DNA of 64,000 nt from Paenibacillus dakarensis (GTDB lineage Bacteria > Bacillota > Bacilli > Paenibacillales > Paenibacillaceae): the NCBI RefSeq assembly GCF_001373415.1, contig NZ_CDSE01000052.1, positions 27,465 through 91,464 of the forward strand, written 5' to 3'. Below, one piece after another: positions 24,636 to 32,818 of this stretch. Each line of letters opens with the position of its first letter. Within the stretch, counting starts at the first letter, position 1. A model generated the notes under the pieces. That model made no database searches. It worked only from the letters and a program-made list of their open reading frames with translations, and had not been told where the DNA came from. A program made the translations under genes and the position numbers.

Positions 24636-25073
24636 GTGTTGAAAGCTATTAACGAATTTCCAACAGACAAAAAAATAGCAGGAGTTCATAGTATACCAAT
24701 TACTGAGGATGGCTCGGTAATTTTTGTCTGGGATATTAACGAAAAAACCTTAACAACAGTAGGCGGAAGACTAGAAGTAAATGAAGATATAGATACAGCT
24801 CTTGACCGTGAAACAGTCGAAGAAGCGGGTCTTATACTAGATACATATAGAATTCCGATAGCCTCTTGGTATTGGGAGAATACAGATACGTATACCGTGT
24901 TTGTAATTGCACGCATTAAGAAGTACGTACCGCTGCCAGCTGGTTTTGAGACATCAGGGAGGGTAGTAATGAATTTTGAAACAGCAAAACAACTAATAAC
25001 CAGATTGGAAGGAAGTAGTAGTCATAGAATGGAACTGCTAAGCCTTGCCGAAGAAAAAATTAAAGGAATATAA
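24636..25073 (+). CDS. NUDIX hydrolase
   Basis: The 145-residue protein has a Nudix-like box GGRLEVNEDIDTALDRETVE followed by EAGLIL at about residues 44-69; the second Gly is Asn and the REXXEE core reads RETVEEAG. The family hydrolyses nucleoside diphosphate derivatives. The start is GTG (or the following TTG) after AGAGGTGG. It lies between two repeat relics. Confidence 0.8.
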   Translation: MLKAINEFPTDKKIAGVHSIPITEDGSVIFVWDINEKTLTTVGGRLEVNEDIDTALDRETVEEAGLILDTYRIPIASWYWENTDTYTVFVIARIKKYVPLPAGFETSGRVVMNFETAKQLITRLEGSSSHRMELLSLAEEKIKGI

Positions 25074-25121
25074 GGCCCATAACGAAGAGAACTTATTCAA
25101 TTAGAGAGGATGTAGGCGTAT

Positions 25122-25418
25122 ATGTTTTATAGGAGAAAGTTCTATATTATAAAAACAGAATTTGTTGATATATTTAATAAACACTTTAATGAGACAAACT
25201 TACCCAATCAATTGAAGCATGGGGCTAGATTAGTGGGAAGATGGATGGTTCCTCATACAGATACGACTACTGAAATATTCGCTATTTGGGAATATGACAG
25301 CTATGAAAGTTATCAAGAAATAGAAAAAAATGTCCGAAGCGACAGTGAACACGTAAAAAAGATAAACGCTTGGTATGAACAAATGGTGGCAGAGAGTACG
25401 TGTATAAAGAATTCCTGA
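25122..25418 (+). CDS. NIPSNAP family protein
   Basis: The 98-residue protein fits the NIPSNAP ferredoxin-like fold: FYRRKFYIIKTEFVDIFNKH at the start, LVGRWMVPHTDTTTEIFAIW in the middle and EYDSYESYQEIEKNVRSD after it. The family's biochemical role in bacteria is not defined. GAGAGGATG lies upstream of the ATG. Confidence 0.75.
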   Translation: MFYRRKFYIIKTEFVDIFNKHFNETNLPNQLKHGARLVGRWMVPHTDTTTEIFAIWEYDSYESYQEIEKNVRSDSEHVKKINAWYEQMVAESTCIKNS

Positions 25419-25560
25419 TAAAAGTTAAAAATGAAGAGTTAATTTCAACGATATAAGCATAAAGACATATGAATGAATAACTTGAATGGAATAATCGCCA
25501 AGAGAAACAGATGTGAGGAGAACGGGTTACCAAGAGGTTATTGTAACCGATTCTATCAGA

Positions 25561-25612
25561 TAACAACGAATATACGCTTCGAACTCTCCATTTGTATATC
25601 TTGAACTAACGT
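25561..25612 (+). repeat. Possible minimal attC-like repeat, degenerate
   Basis: AGATAACAACGAATATACGC opens like the left end of the array repeats, and GTATATCTTGAAC about 30 bases on could pair with TATAC. The final GTTA is replaced by CTAACGTGTCGAA. It resembles the 31-bp site 13 in plan. Confidence 0.35.
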
Positions 25613-25710
25613 GTCGAATAAACCCTTGATTTAATTCTAAAACAAAAAGTATACTGTATGTGGAAAATAGATACATAGCAGTAATATTTACTCAAGGAAG
25701 GATGGGCGTA

Positions 25711-26016
25711 ATGATTTTTTGGCGAGGATGGGGAATTATCGGTATCCTATTCCCTATACTAATAGCGGGTCTACTTGCTGCATTAGGGTTTACTGATGAA
25801 AATTCACATTGGTATTACTTCATCGGTCTAACCTTATCGGCTATACCTGTGTGGTTTATTGGTAAGCGTTTGAATAAAGATAAAGATGAAATTTATACAA
25901 ATGAAAAAACAGGAGAACGGTTCAAGTTAGGAAATCGCCACACATTATTTTTTATACCCCTACAATACTATGCAATTGTTTATCCGATTTTAGGAATCGT
26001 TCCTTTTTTCGCATAA
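25711..26016 (+). CDS. Small membrane protein
   Basis: The protein of about 101 residues has two membrane helices at the start (FWRGWGIIGILFPILIAGLL and a second near WYYFIGLTLSAIPVWFIG), and a hydrophobic end (LQYYAIVYPILGIVPFFA) after a charged loop KDKDEIYTNEKTGERFKLGN. The ATG at 25711 has AAGGAAGG nine bases upstream and is preferred over earlier in-frame starts. Function unknown. Confidence 0.65.
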   Translation: MIFWRGWGIIGILFPILIAGLLAALGFTDENSHWYYFIGLTLSAIPVWFIGKRLNKDKDEIYTNEKTGERFKLGNRHTLFFIPLQYYAIVYPILGIVPFFA

Positions 26017-26020
26017 ATAT

Positions 26021-26067
26021 AAAAAAACACACGTTAATTTTGCTTGCCAAAGATAACGTGTTTTTTT
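26021..26067 (+). terminator. Rho-independent terminator
   Basis: AAAAAACACACGTTA pairs with TAACGTGTTTTTTT over a loop of about seventeen bases. The A-run and T-run would let it work in both directions. Confidence 0.75.
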
Positions 26068-26116
26068 ATAGAATGGTCATGATTAAAAATGATTTCTCAA
26101 AATAAGGAGGATAATT

Positions 26117-26473
26117 ATGTTATTTATGATCATTGTCAAAGCCTCAAAGAATTCGGAAGAAGGAAATCTCCCGGACGCAGATCTCAGGGAAGCTATGACG
26201 AAGTATAATGAGGAATTAGTTAAGGCAGGCGTGCGTATCATGGCTAAAGGACTTCATCCAAGTTCAAATGGGCTTCGAATTTCGTATCCGAAACCAGGTG
26301 AGGAGCCAGTGGTTACGGATGGTCCATTTACGGAACCAGGAGATTTGGTTGCCGGGTTCATTCTGATTGATGTGAAATCGAGAGAAGAAGCTATCGAGTG
26401 GGCCATGCGAATGCCCGATCCGCAAGGACATGGGGAAGGTGAGATTGAATTGCGTCAGGTATTCGAGCTATAA
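26117..26473 (+). CDS. YCII/DGPF domain protein
   Basis: The 118-residue protein shows the YCII-related pattern: LFMIIVKASKNSEEGNLPD, then VVTDGPFTEPGDLVAGFIL (the DGPF signature) and EAIEWAMRMPDPQGHGEGEI with a conserved His. The family has a ferredoxin-like fold, is often encoded near ECF sigma factors, and has no settled function. AGGAGG lies upstream of the ATG. Confidence 0.85.
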   Translation: MLFMIIVKASKNSEEGNLPDADLREAMTKYNEELVKAGVRIMAKGLHPSSNGLRISYPKPGEEPVVTDGPFTEPGDLVAGFILIDVKSREEAIEWAMRMPDPQGHGEGEIELRQVFEL

Positions 26474-26546
26474 CCCGTATATAACCGCAGAATGAATTAC
26501 TCTGATTCTATGAATGAGTAACTACATAATCTGTAAGTAAGGGATC

Positions 26547-26812
26547 AAATCCTTAGAGATGAACTCAAGTCAGTTGGATTGAATGTCAGAATTGACCCAA
26601 GACTTGATGTGTTTGATTTGGAGGAAGCTGATCGTTTACGGAAAGAAGATGTGAAAGTATCGGGTCTGCTACCTGATCCTGATATCTATAAAGGTCGTAT
26701 GATTTGGGAACTCTCCGGAGGTAAGAGAGCACAAGGAGAGAACATAATTCAAACGGCTATTAGGGAGTTATATGAAGAAACAGGATCTGCAATATTTGAA
26801 CAGAAAAATTAA
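26547..26812 (+). pseudogene. NUDIX-box fragment joined to unrelated sequence
   Basis: The last part of this frame, ELSGGKRAQGENIIQTAIRE and LYEETGS, is a Nudix box but the protein ends ten residues later, far too early. Upstream the same frame reads GLNVRIDPRLDVFDLEEADRL, which I do not recognise as part of that family. No good start or ribosome site is visible. It appears to be a chimera of two decayed genes. Confidence 0.5.
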
Positions 26813-26884
26813 AAAGTGTAAAGTGCGATCTATATACATTACCGGAGTATAAAAATCACCTGCAAAATAAAGGGAGAATCAGTC

Positions 26885-27595
26885 ATGTTAATTCAACAAG
26901 TACTAGATAAAGGTTATGTTCGGTTAGTAGATCATATGGGATCTGATCTAACCGTTGTCAATGCAGCCCGTGTTTCTTATGCCAAAGAATCTACTGAACT
27001 TAGCGAAAAAGACATTAGGCTTATTAAGTTTTTAGCCAGGGAAGGTCATACTTCACCATTCAGGCACGCGATTTTGCAATTTGAGATATATGCACCTCTA
27101 ATGGTAGCTCGCCAGTGGTGGAAGTATGTGGTGGGGTCGGCGCATTTTGAAGGGACAGGAGATAGTTTAGATGCTTGGAATGAATCCAGTCGTAGATACA
27201 TAACAGAAGAACCGACATTCTATACTCCAGCCGGAGATCAGTGGCGAAGTCAACCCGAAAACTCCAAACAGGGAAGTGGAGAACCTATATCCTGGGAGCT
27301 CGGAAACAAATATACGAATGAATTGATGGAGTACATTGAGCAAGGGATACATAAATATGAACAAGCACTCGTTGACGGTATATGTGCCGAACAAGCAAGG
27401 TTATTCTTACCAGCGTATGGGATGTACGTTCGCTGGTTTTGGACGGCTTCACTGCAATCCGTTTGTCATTTTTTGAATCAGCGTTTAGAACACGACGCTC
27501 AAAAAGAAATACAGGAATATGCCAAAGCTATATTGGAACTGAGTAAACCGATGTTTGGAATATCGCTAGATGAGCTGCTTAGAAAGGATTTTTAG
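26885..27595 (+). CDS. thyX: Flavin-dependent thymidylate synthase
   Basis: The 236-residue protein matches ThyX: VNAARVSYAKES near residues 26-37, LAREGHTSPFRHAILQFEI near 50-68, and ARQWWKYVVGSAHFEGTGD with NESSRRY, which corresponds to the ThyX motif and substrate-binding Ser/Arg. It makes dTMP from dUMP using methylene-tetrahydrofolate, FAD and NADPH. GGGAGAATC precedes the ATG. It is a housekeeping-type enzyme in an accessory-gene region and may duplicate a ThyA elsewhere. A right-half repeat follows it. Confidence 0.9.
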   Translation: MLIQQVLDKGYVRLVDHMGSDLTVVNAARVSYAKESTELSEKDIRLIKFLAREGHTSPFRHAILQFEIYAPLMVARQWWKYVVGSAHFEGTGDSLDAWNESSRRYITEEPTFYTPAGDQWRSQPENSKQGSGEPISWELGNKYTNELMEYIEQGIHKYEQALVDGICAEQARLFLPAYGMYVRWFWTASLQSVCHFLNQRLEHDAQKEIQEYAKAILELSKPMFGISLDELLRKDF

Positions 27596-27609
27596 CTTTT
27601 CATAGAAGT

Positions 27610-27677
27610 CAGCATAAGCCCCGGCCTAAGATAAGAGCAATCTAAGGCCGGGGCTTGTCATAGATAGAGGAACGTTA
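27610..27677 (+). repeat. attC-like repeat, site 17 (right half, short class)
   Basis: The hairpin AAGCCCCGGCCTAAGATA...ATCTAAGGCCGGGGCTT is the short-class module with a compensated outer stem. It is followed by CATAGATAGAGGAACGTTA and the flank GATGAAATC, the full right end of the family. The left arm is missing. It lies 15 kb away from the array. Confidence 0.75.
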
Positions 27678-27716
27678 GATGAAATCAATACAACCATGAA
27701 ATGGAGCGATTTCATA

Positions 27717-28262
27717 ATGCAAATTGAGACCTCAAGATTAATTATTCGTGAATTCATTAAAGAGGATTGGATTGATGTACATAAGTATGCATCCGATCCT
27801 AAAGTAACTGAATATATGCTTTGGGGACCCAATAATGAAGAAGAGACTAAATCATATGTGAGTCAACAGCTTGATAAGCAACAATCAATTAATCGAACTG
27901 ATTTTGAAATTGCTGTGGTTTTGAAAGAAACAAATCAATTAATAGGAGGTTGTGGAATTTATCTTGCAGAGAAAAATGCTGAGATGGGCTACTGCTTTAA
28001 TTCAGAATATTGGGGGAAAGGTTATGCAAGCGAAGCATCAAGAGCGCTACTGAAGCTAGCTTTTGAAACCTTCAATATACATAGAGTCTATGCAACCTGT
28101 CGTCCAGAGAATATAGGATCTGCAAAGGTCTTAAGGAAAGTTGGAATGAAAATGGAAGGCCACTTAAGGGAGCATATATGGGCAAAAAGTAAATATCATG
28201 ACTCCTATTTATTTTCTATTTTAGAAAGTGAATATCTGGGGGAAGAACTACATGGCTTCTGA
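27717..28262 (+). CDS. GNAT acetyltransferase, RimJ/RimL type
   Basis: The 181-residue protein starts MQIETSRLIIREFIKEDW and carries LIGGCGIYL, AEMGYCFNSEYWGKGYASEA and YATCRPENIGSAKVLRKVGM, the regular RimJ/RimL motifs with the acetyl-CoA loop near residues 100-110. The ATG at 27717 has GGAG ten bases upstream; an earlier ATG at 27696 is in frame. It directly follows the right half-site 17, as a cassette gene would. Confidence 0.85.
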   Translation: MQIETSRLIIREFIKEDWIDVHKYASDPKVTEYMLWGPNNEEETKSYVSQQLDKQQSINRTDFEIAVVLKETNQLIGGCGIYLAEKNAEMGYCFNSEYWGKGYASEASRALLKLAFETFNIHRVYATCRPENIGSAKVLRKVGMKMEGHLREHIWAKSKYHDSYLFSILESEYLGEELHGF

Positions 28263-28536
28263 AAACCATTCAAACTGTATCTTAAATATTGAATGTGAGG
28301 ATATTATCCTTCGGGAATATCAACTAGAAGATTTAGATGAATTACATGAACTCACATGGCAGCCAGAGATTTATGAATTTCTTCCTGGTTGGAATGTTGA
28401 GAAGGAAATGCGCCATAACTGGCTAATGAATTATGAGATACCTGAAAACAATCAATTTTTACAGCGTGTTAATGACGGACTTAAGGTTGAGGATCTAAGA
28501 CTGTTGAAAAGGAGAATGAGATGGGATCAAGAATAA
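28252..28536 (+). pseudogene. GNAT acetyltransferase, C-terminally truncated
   Basis: MASENHSNCILNIECEDIIL and REYQLEDLDELHELTWQPEI match the first 60-70 residues of a GNAT enzyme. The reading then changes to unrelated sequence (VEDLRLLKRRMRWDQE) and stops after 94 residues, so the acetyl-CoA site is missing. It overlaps the end of the intact GNAT before it and the start of the gene after it. Confidence 0.65.
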
Positions 28537-29150
28537 TGCATTATTGTGTAACTACACGTCTTGCAAAAGAGTTAAATATTGATGATGAACAATTCTTCTT
28601 AGGTGGCATTGCACCTGATGTAAATAAAAACATGAATACCCCCAAAACCATTTCTCATTTCGTAAAGACAGACAAGGAAGGACAATTCTTTGCCGACTAT
28701 ATTGGATTCCATAATAAATATCAAAAACATATGAACGAACCATTTTATCTGGGCTACTATTATCATTTAATAACTGATGTTATATGGGTAGAAGAAATTT
28801 ATAAGAAGAAGATAAAATGGCTGCCTCAGCCGGATAAGAAGGAAGCACAGTTAAAGTATTACAGGGATTTTTGGAGACTTAATGGGAAACTTATTGATTA
28901 TTATTCAATTGTTTATAATCCAATGGAAGTTAAGCCAGTAGAAATTGAAGAAATAGATTATAGATATCTACCAGAATTAATAAAGGATTTAGAATTTGAT
29001 TTTGTAAAGAGAGATGAAGCAAAGGATCAAGAGTTGGAAATTCTCCAATTTGAAGAAGTCATAGAAGTTCTTGAAAGAACCGTAAGGGAATGCGTTGCAA
29101 TTTCAATGAAGGCTAATACTTCTGATAACAATACATACTTATATGGATGA
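28521..29150 (+). CDS. Zinc-dependent phospholipase C-like hydrolase family protein
   Basis: The 209-residue protein starts MGSRIMHYCVTTRLAKELNI and has FFLGGIAPDVN, TISHF, YIGFHNKY and LGYYYHLITDVIW, a set of His and Asp residues at the spacings seen in the phospholipase C/D, zinc-dependent family found in many Bacillota. These residues probably bind metals. The substrate is not known. GGAGAATGAG lies before the ATG. It is packed closely with its neighbours. Confidence 0.7.
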   Translation: MGSRIMHYCVTTRLAKELNIDDEQFFLGGIAPDVNKNMNTPKTISHFVKTDKEGQFFADYIGFHNKYQKHMNEPFYLGYYYHLITDVIWVEEIYKKKIKWLPQPDKKEAQLKYYRDFWRLNGKLIDYYSIVYNPMEVKPVEIEEIDYRYLPELIKDLEFDFVKRDEAKDQELEILQFEEVIEVLERTVRECVAISMKANTSDNNTYLYG

Positions 29151-29165
29151 GAGGATGAATGAATG

Positions 29166-29879
29166 ATGGGAAAAACAATTAAAAACCAGGATGATCTACT
29201 CATGATGCTAGATTCTCAGTTTCGATCTGTTAAAGAATTCTGGGATCCGTTTTATTCTGATCGACAAAGACCGGTTCCTTTTTTTCATAATAAGCCGGAC
29301 GAGAATCTCAATCACTATTTGAGCTCAGGTATGATTAATCCAGGAAGAGCTTTGGAGCTCGGCTGTGGGCCAGGACGTAATGCTATTTTTCTCAAACTAA
29401 ACGGATTCGAAGTAGATGCAGTAGATCTATCAGAAGTTGCTATTGATTGGGCCAAGGAAAGAGCTAACGAATTACTATTGGACATTAATTTTCAGTGCCA
29501 GTCCGTCTTTGAATTATCTCCTGATCATGAATATGACCTGATCTACGATTCTGGTTGTATGCACCACTTATTACCGCATCGAAGAATTCAATATATGGAA
29601 ATGATTCATAATGGATTAAAGTCGGGCGGTCATTTTGGACTAACATGCTTTGCACCTGGTTTTGGGGATATCGGCGGGCCTCAGTTTGATATGAATGACT
29701 GGGAAGTATATGAAGAGAAGTCCATGAAGGGCGGTCTTGCATTTACGGAAGAGAAGATTCGTTATTTGCTATCTGATCATTTTGAATGTATTGAATTGAG
29801 GATGATGGAAACGATGGATCAAGAAAGTGACCTGTTTGGGGTTCCGTTTCTCTGGACCTCCCTTTGGAGGAAGAAATAA
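29166..29879 (+). CDS. SAM-dependent methyltransferase
   Basis: The protein has motif I ALELGCGPGRNAIFL near residues 60-74, VDAVDLSEVAIDWA after it and YDLIYDSGCMHHLLPHRR as motif IV. It resembles the thiopurine/tellurite-resistance type of class I methyltransferases. The substrate is unknown. The start may be ATG 29163 or 29166 after GAGAGGATGAATG. The next gene starts 17 bases after its stop. Confidence 0.8.
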   Translation: MGKTIKNQDDLLMMLDSQFRSVKEFWDPFYSDRQRPVPFFHNKPDENLNHYLSSGMINPGRALELGCGPGRNAIFLKLNGFEVDAVDLSEVAIDWAKERANELLLDINFQCQSVFELSPDHEYDLIYDSGCMHHLLPHRRIQYMEMIHNGLKSGGHFGLTCFAPGFGDIGGPQFDMNDWEVYEEKSMKGGLAFTEEKIRYLLSDHFECIELRMMETMDQESDLFGVPFLWTSLWRKK

Positions 29880-29896
29880 TAACAGGGAGTGAGCTT

Positions 29897-30322
29897 ATGG
29901 CAAATAATAAAAAGAAGCCCAATGCATTATCCGGGCATGAACAAGTCATGAATTTTCTTGAGCAGCTGGAGCATCCGTTTAAATCCGAGATTATCGAGGT
30001 TCGAAGAATAGTCTTAGATGCTTATGAGAATTTAACGGAACTGATTAAATGGAATGCTCCAAGCTTCTGTTTCGACCATAAAGATCGAATCACTTTCAAT
30101 TTGCATGGAAAGGATTATTTACGGCTTATTTTTCATTGCGGTTCTAAATCCACAGATCAAGCGGATAAAGGGCCATTATTTGAGGATCATACTAACATGC
30201 TGGAATGGGTAACCGGTGATCGAGCAGTTATTAAATTTAAATCGAAAGAAGATGTGGAACGGAAAGAGAAAGGCTTGAAAGAGGTTGTTGTTAAATGGAT
30301 TGAAGAAACGAAAAGATTCTAG
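29897..30322 (+). CDS. DUF1801 domain protein
   Basis: The 141-residue protein has the DUF1801 (YdhG/CyaY-frataxin-like) pattern: SEIIEVRRIVLDAYENLTEL, IKWNAPSFCFDHKDRITFNL and GDRAVIKFKSKEDVERKEKG. The family is small, cytoplasmic and of unknown function. The ATG at 29897 has GGGAGTGAG upstream and is preferred to an in-frame ATG inside the preceding gene. Confidence 0.8.
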   Translation: MANNKKKPNALSGHEQVMNFLEQLEHPFKSEIIEVRRIVLDAYENLTELIKWNAPSFCFDHKDRITFNLHGKDYLRLIFHCGSKSTDQADKGPLFEDHTNMLEWVTGDRAVIKFKSKEDVERKEKGLKEVVVKWIEETKRF

Positions 30323-30354
30323 CTTCCAGACCGGGGCTTTTAGGAGGTAATGAA

Positions 30355-30942
30355 TTGAACCTGGCAAATAAAATTACACTCTTAAGAATTTGTCTCATAT
30401 CATTTTTCATGGTGGCTTATCAACATTATCCATCCTGGATGATAAATCAATATCCGATCTTGAGATATTTTAATGATTACGGGGTATATTGGGCAGTGGC
30501 AATTTTTATATTGGCATCAGCCACTGACAAATTAGATGGATACATCGCCAGAAAATATAACCAAGTAACAAACCTAGGGAAATTATTAGACCCTCTTGCT
30601 GATAAGCTTTTAGTTTCTGTCGCTCTAATTCTCATGGTACAGCATCAAATCATTCCATCATGGATTGCTGTCGTTATTATTGGTAGAGAGGTGTTTGTTT
30701 CTGGTATCAGGATATTAGCTGCAGCAAAGGGAGTGGCATTAGCGGCGGATAAACACGGGAAATTAAAGCTAGTGCTTCAGGTCGTGGGTATTGCAGCTGT
30801 GTTATTAAACAATTATCCATTTAATTATCTAACGGAATTTCCTGTTGATTATACAATTTTGTTGATTGCAGTAGTGTTGACATTGTACTCGGGATACACC
30901 TACCTGAAGAATAATTATAAGGAACTAAAACTAGAATTTTGA
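30355..30942 (+). CDS. pgsA: CDP-alcohol phosphatidyltransferase, PgsA-like
   Basis: The 195-residue membrane protein carries the CDP-alcohol signature DKLDGYIARKYNQVTNLGKL LDPLADK at about residues 59-85, with the D..DG..AR........G...D...D residues all present, and four to five helices. It would make phosphatidylglycerophosphate from CDP-diacylglycerol and glycerol-3-phosphate. The start is TTG after AGGAGG. Lying among accessory genes, it may be a second copy rather than the essential pgsA. Confidence 0.85.
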   Translation: MNLANKITLLRICLISFFMVAYQHYPSWMINQYPILRYFNDYGVYWAVAIFILASATDKLDGYIARKYNQVTNLGKLLDPLADKLLVSVALILMVQHQIIPSWIAVVIIGREVFVSGIRILAAAKGVALAADKHGKLKLVLQVVGIAAVLLNNYPFNYLTEFPVDYTILLIAVVLTLYSGYTYLKNNYKELKLEF

Positions 30943-30963
30943 ATGAGGCAGAGGTGAAAAAAG

Positions 30964-31983
30964 ATGGATATCTTTAATGATTTGGATCAATATACCAATC
31001 AAATTAAAGATCGTATCGCTGCTTCAGCAGCAGCAATATGCGTGATGAAAGACAACAAGATTATACATGAATGGTATTCTGGTTTTCATCATTTCCATAA
31101 AGGGGCTAGGAAGGTCGATAGATATTCTCAATTTAATGTCTATTCAACAAGAGTTACGTATATTGGTCTTGCTGCTGCTATTGCCATAAATGATGGTGCA
31201 ATAAAAAGCCTGGATGAGCCAATAAGTAATTATCTTAAGAACTACGATCGTAACATTCTAGGTAGTACTACTATAAGACACCTAGTTACAAGAACGACAG
31301 GGTTACATTTTCAGAAGGATAGCGTAGTTGTACGTAAGTTTGCAGAAGGTACGTCATTTGAAGGGAAGAAACCTGAGATATTGGCTGAGATTATTAAGAA
31401 AGCTACAGGAAAAACAGTTGCAGAAATTATTGATGAACGAGTGTTTAAACCTTTAGAATTTTCTCAAACGGAGTGGAGAACAGAAGGGAAAGAAACTCTG
31501 GTTTGTGATATAAATGATCCTACTACCTATCCTACTTTAAGACTCGAGTCAAATGAAGGTAGTGATCGTAATCTTTACATATCAGCGAGGGAACTTGCTT
31601 TGTGGGGGAACTTGCACCTGAATAAGGGAGTAATACAAGGACAACAGATTCTTCCTAAGGCTTTATTTGATAATGTTACCTCAGTTAATACTCCTAACTC
31701 ACTGCCTGTTCAGTTACCTAGATTAGGATATTTTTGGTGGATCCAAGATAAGAAGGTTGCAAACTCCGAAATTGGACCAGATCTTCCTGAAGGAACATAC
31801 CAGATCCTTGGGGCATCGGGGTGTTCATGTACTGTAATCCCTGAACACAATGCGGTGGTTGTACGAATGACGAACAGTCTATGGACTTTTGGCGGAAAGA
31901 ATGGGTTCGACTATACATCTGATATTCAAAGATTTGGTAATCTTATTACACAAGCTTTAAACCAACAATCAAATGTATCTTAA
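30964..31983 (+). CDS. Serine hydrolase, beta-lactamase fold, altered active site
   Basis: The 339-residue protein has the penicillin-binding/beta-lactamase layout: FNVYSTRVTYIGLAAAIAIN near residues 57-76, TIRHLVTRTTGLHF near 100, and GASGCSCTVIPEHNAVVVRM near 277. In this family the nucleophile Ser is followed two residues later by Lys (SxxK). Here the matching residues are S-T-R-V, so the catalytic lysine is replaced by valine. Activity is therefore doubtful. There is no signal peptide. AGAGGTG precedes the ATG. Confidence 0.7.
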   Translation: MDIFNDLDQYTNQIKDRIAASAAAICVMKDNKIIHEWYSGFHHFHKGARKVDRYSQFNVYSTRVTYIGLAAAIAINDGAIKSLDEPISNYLKNYDRNILGSTTIRHLVTRTTGLHFQKDSVVVRKFAEGTSFEGKKPEILAEIIKKATGKTVAEIIDERVFKPLEFSQTEWRTEGKETLVCDINDPTTYPTLRLESNEGSDRNLYISARELALWGNLHLNKGVIQGQQILPKALFDNVTSVNTPNSLPVQLPRLGYFWWIQDKKVANSEIGPDLPEGTYQILGASGCSCTVIPEHNAVVVRMTNSLWTFGGKNGFDYTSDIQRFGNLITQALNQQSNVS

Positions 31984-31995
31984 TGCCCCAAACAG

Positions 31996-32433
31996 TTGTT
32001 CAATCAAAATAAAAAAACTGCTACTTTTTTGCTTATGCTTTATCTAATCATACTGAGTTACTGGATGCTGTTTGGATTTGGGAGGACTCCACAAACCGAA
32101 TATATGTATAACTTAAAGCCATTCTCTACCGTGCGTTATTTTATGCGAACATATGATTTGAGTACTAGAACATGGAGTATTAATCTTATTGGGGTGTTTG
32201 TTCCTTTTGGAGTACTTTTGCCAATGATATTTAAAAAAAGTCTTTCTAAGATATTTATCATATTCTTAGGCGGTCTGTTCGTGCTTGAGTCGATGCAATT
32301 GCTAACCAGGCGAGGGAGCTTCGACATAGATGATTTTATATTAAATTCTATTGGATTTTTAATAGGGTATTTGATTTATCGGGTTACAGACCGAATTTGG
32401 AATAGAATTCGAAGGAAAGGCAATAATAAATAA
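31996..32433 (+). CDS. VanZ-like membrane protein
   Basis: The 145-residue protein has four membrane helices and the VanZ pattern: YNLKPFSTVRYF near residues 38-49, INLIGVFVPFGVLLP, LFVLESMQLLTRRGSFDIDD and FILNSIGFLIGYLIY. VanZ-like proteins give low-level teicoplanin tolerance in one case, but most have no known role. The start is TTG, 13 bases after the previous stop, without a clear ribosome site. Confidence 0.85.
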   Translation: MFNQNKKTATFLLMLYLIILSYWMLFGFGRTPQTEYMYNLKPFSTVRYFMRTYDLSTRTWSINLIGVFVPFGVLLPMIFKKSLSKIFIIFLGGLFVLESMQLLTRRGSFDIDDFILNSIGFLIGYLIYRVTDRIWNRIRRKGNNK

Positions 32434-32476
32434 AGATCTCACGAGAGAATAAATAAAATACATTCAATTTTAAGGG

Positions 32477-32505
32477 TTGACAATGTAATTTATAAACCCT
32501 ATGAT
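32477..32505 (+). promoter_or_regulatory. Sigma-A promoter of tyrS
   Basis: TTGACA at 32477-32482 and TATGAT at 32500-32505 are separated by exactly 17 bases. Transcription should start about seven bases later, just ahead of the T-box leader. Confidence 0.85.
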
Positions 32506-32529
32506 GACTTTAATCTAATAATGGAACTC

Positions 32530-32778
32530 ACGATGAAAGAGCGAAGTAGCAAGTTAGTCACTGTTCAGAAAGCCAGGGGTTGATGAGACCTGGTCATACT
32601 TAACATTGCGAATTACACTCTGGAGTATCTTAGGTAACGCTAAGCGGACTGGCAATCGATATCATTGCTAGAGTGGTATTAATGGAGACTGCAGATCCAT
32701 TAATGCAATTTGGGTGGTAACACGGTTAATTAATCGTCCCTATGTCTGTTGAAGACAATAGGAGACGATTTTTTTGTT
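32530..32778 (+). promoter_or_regulatory. T-box leader (tRNA-Tyr sensing)
   Basis: The leader contains the AAAGAGCGAAGTAGC start of stem I, the AG-bulge-like GGGGTTGATGAGACC region, and the T-box TGGGTGGTAACACGG at 32711-32725 whose GGTG pairs with uncharged tRNA acceptor ends. A candidate specifier is the TAC in GCGAATTACACTCTGGAG near 32613, a tyrosine codon. When tRNA-Tyr is uncharged the antiterminator forms and tyrS is made. Confidence 0.9.
32734..32777 (+). terminator. T-box terminator
   Basis: CGTCCCTATGTCT pairs with AGACAATAGGAGACG, followed by ATTTTTTT. It competes with the antiterminator that includes the T-box sequence. Confidence 0.85.
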
Positions 32779-32818
32779 GTTACAATAAAATTAATAATTC
32801 GCCAAGGAGAGAAATATA

